Positions 61,501-64,000 of a stretch of 64,000 bases of DNA are shown here, piece by piece. A program made the position numbers and the translations under genes. The notes beneath the pieces were generated by a model. That model was not told the DNA's origin and did no database searches. It saw only the letters and a program-made list of their open reading frames with translations. The stretch covers positions 74,717,221-74,781,220 of the forward strand of contig NC_029516.1 in the NCBI RefSeq assembly GCF_001577835.2, in the 5' to 3' direction. Origin of the DNA: Coturnix japonica. Lineage: Eukaryota > Chordata > Aves > Galliformes > Phasianidae. Every line of letters begins with the position of its first letter. The stretch's first letter is position 1.

Positions 61501-63193
61501 CTAATCCTTTACAAGAGAGTCCTCCTCCTTTTAGAGGAGGAACATTCTGGTTGGCGGTAAGTGAAAGTCATATACAAACTAGAAACACCACAGAAAGAGC
61601 ACTGTTTTAAGGGCGGGAGTCTCTCTTGGGAGTCTGTTTTCTAGTATTAATTCTTTCTACCACTAAAAATTCCAGGGTGCTCAAGAAAAGTATCGTACAG
61701 TTTTCAAGAGTGCCTTACTGGGGAAGATAGAGACATGGATGAATCCACGGATAAATCCTTTTTGGACTTGATAAAGACATTTCAGTGCCTTTCAGTCAGG
61801 TTAAGAACTGAATATTGCATGCTTGTCATTTTTTGATTTTCCACAAGTATCCAGGAATCAATGTCTCCTCTCTGTCAAATATTAAGCTGTTCTGAAGGTA
61901 TTTCCTATCCTGATTTGTTTCTGCAGAGATTCTACCTGTTTGTTTTTAATTTATAATAGCCCTTTGGAACATTTAGTTCCGAGACCAAGAGAAAATGTTT
62001 GTAAAATAAGGGCTGAAATTTCATGAACAACACACAAAAATAAATTGCTGTAGGCCAATGCTTGAAGGCCCAAATTCCCTGTTAACAGCCAACTATTCGT
62101 GGCCATTTGATAAGGCCTAACCTGTATTTAATTCTGGCAGAACATCTTGTTTGGCTACTCGGTGTTTCTAATGATAAAGGATTAACAGCTGAGATTTATG
62201 CAGTATATTTATTTCTTTTATTTTTTGAAGGAATGCTGTTGACTGCTTTCTGTTCTCCACACTACCTGCTTACTAGACTATACCTTCCTTGATGTATGGA
62301 TTCAACACATTGTTTCTTGGGGTAGTTCATTACATCATAAAGACAAGTCTGCAGCTTCTGGATTGCTGCTTCAACGGCACTGGGGTTGAGAGCACTGCAA
62401 AAGCGTGATGCTGAAGATGAGACTGACAGAATTTCCAGGCTCAGCACCGCAATCAGTTACAGCCATCTCTCTCTTTCCAAACAACAATATCCCTTCTGGG
62501 CAGCAGTTATTGATGTTTGGCTTTGGCTCAGAAGCAAATCTTTGCAAGGCCTGGAAAGTTTGAATGTAATCATTTGGCTGCCTTGCAGTTATCTCAAGTG
62601 AACAAAAATGTTTTTCATCTGTTAGGAACTCTGCAGCTCAAGACAGCTGAAACAGCACCCCAACACTTCACAAACCTATATGCTTCTCTCTTTAGCATTT
62701 TGTTTTGTCAGATTCAGGATCTAGACTCTACAGAAACTGCTTAACAAAGTGAATAAAACCCAAATGCTTGACACTGCTGTGGAATTCTGTTTCATTGTGG
62801 GCAACTGTCCCATACTTTATTTGTATGACATATTCTGTTAAAGCTATGAACTACAAATAAAAATTATTCTTGAGTAAGGAATTTAAATCACATGAGTATA
62901 AACCTTTGCTGGGAATCACTTAAGAGACAGAGGTAAACAGACCAACTGCCTATAATACAAGCCTTGTGACCATCCACATTACAACCAACATAATATAGCA
63001 GGTTTTCATTAACCCATATTAACAGGATGAACAGAAAAAATATATTTTTTAAAGTTACTACACGAAAAGCACAGAATATAAACTAGGTTCACTCCTTTGA
63101 AAAAGAATTTTAGCAATCATTGCTAGGTAATCATTCTTCATAACAATAATAAAATCACATTTGGAAATCTTATCAGAAAATTATGAGCCTGAC

Positions 63194-63220
63194 AAAATAA
63201 ATAAATAAATAAATAAATAA
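63194..63220 (+). repeat. (AAAT)n microsatellite
   Basis: Seven AAAT units. Confidence 0.93.
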
Positions 63221-63919
63221 CTTGTCCTAATTAGGAAAGTTAACAGCTTCTGAATATTTTCAATTGCTTTTCAGCACATCTTGTTTGTGCACAAAGTCAC
63301 TGTAGTCTCATGAAATAAAATAGTATAAAAAGTCCTATTAATAAGTAGGTATTGAAAGTAGCTGATGCCTCCATCACTGCTGAAATCTGCCACTAAATCT
63401 GTTCCTCTGTGTAGAGAAAGTACCTGAAAACATATTCAGGAATATAACTACAGGTCAGTTAAATTTTTTCTAACATAGAAGAGCAATGAGTAATGGCAGC
63501 CTAAAGTGGGTAGTACCAATTGTCAGAATTTTTTAACTTGCTTTAGTTAAAACAATGTAATAATTGTTTTTAAAAAACAGAGTTCCAAGTTCCAAGTTTG
63601 TTAACAATATAGCTAAAAAAATTACTTCTATGCAGCTGCTTTAACAAAAGATAACTTTTTTCGGCTTTTTTGATAGTGATAAACTCATGCTTGGCCCGAC
63701 TTAAGGGTGCATGTGTCTCTTTTTAAGAGAAAAGTAAGTTAAGAGTATAAATAAACAGCTTACAGATAGTTTTTCTCAAAACTGAAGCAACGCTTGTTAG
63801 TGTGATGTTAGTAAATGTCAGAGTCTGAGCCAAAGATCACAGAAATAAAATGAAGCCTCTTTGGCTGACTCCAAGGGACAAACATAATATAATCAACTGA
63901 TATATTTTGTTGTTAATAC

Positions 63920-64000
63920 AGGCACCAGATGTTGCAGCCAGAGGGTTGTGGTCAATGGCTCTATGTCCAGGTGGAAGCTGGTCATGAGAGGTGTGCCCTA
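63920..64000 (+). mobile_element. CR1 reverse-transcriptase fragment at the window edge
   Basis: The frame reads RVVVNGSMSRWKLVMRGVP, matching the CR1 ORF2 NGS...SGVPQG block. The element runs off the right end, so its length is unknown. Confidence 0.7.

Larger units (their letters stand above)
54351..63919. other. Downstream region, mostly unassigned
   Basis: Apart from CR1 pieces near 56.0 and 57.7 kb and simple repeats, I see nothing I can name. No splice-bounded frame of convincing length stands out. Confidence 0.4.

Overview
The window looks like avian nuclear DNA, most likely chicken or a close galliform. This is an inference from the abundant 3'-truncated CR1 LINE fragments, AT-rich introns, GT-AG exons and bird-like immunoglobulin-superfamily receptors. 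All protein-coding signal I can support belongs to one host family: the CD200 receptor (CD200R1), a leukocyte surface inhibitory receptor with one V-type and one C2-type Ig domain, one transmembrane helix and a tail carrying an NxxY motif.

Layout. Positions 1-7115 (copy A, minus strand) and about 8112-13617 and beyond (copy B, plus strand) form a large inverted repeat. It holds two head-to-head CD200R genes around a spacer of about 1 kb. The outer part of each arm carries the same CR1 insertion, so arm A probably continues left of the window. Copy A has two V exons and a 1-base deletion in its C2 exon. Copy B is open from leader to transmembrane segment but stops right after the membrane. Positions 15.1-31 kb hold no gene I recognise. 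A probable signal-peptide exon at 31185-31254 is followed by a long intron, then V (43.5 kb), C2 (44.7 kb), transmembrane (45.8 kb) and two tail exons (46.3 and 46.8 kb). Together these give a complete 312-residue CD200R1-like receptor (copy C, plus strand). Positions 47-64 kb contain CR1 fragments, simple repeats and otherwise unassigned sequence.

How the parts fit. Copy C looks like the functional inhibitory receptor: NVIY lies inside an ITIM-like context. Copy B would make a nearly tail-less membrane receptor. Copy A is probably a pseudogene unless the C-run deletion is an assembly error. Part of copy A (about 3.1-5.05 kb) is more like the copy C locus than like copy B, which points to recombination or conversion between the copies. 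The ITIM-like tail, the tandem V exons, the unusual first exons and the palindrome are the points that deserve a second look. I see no CRISPR array, tRNA, rRNA or bacterial-type system.
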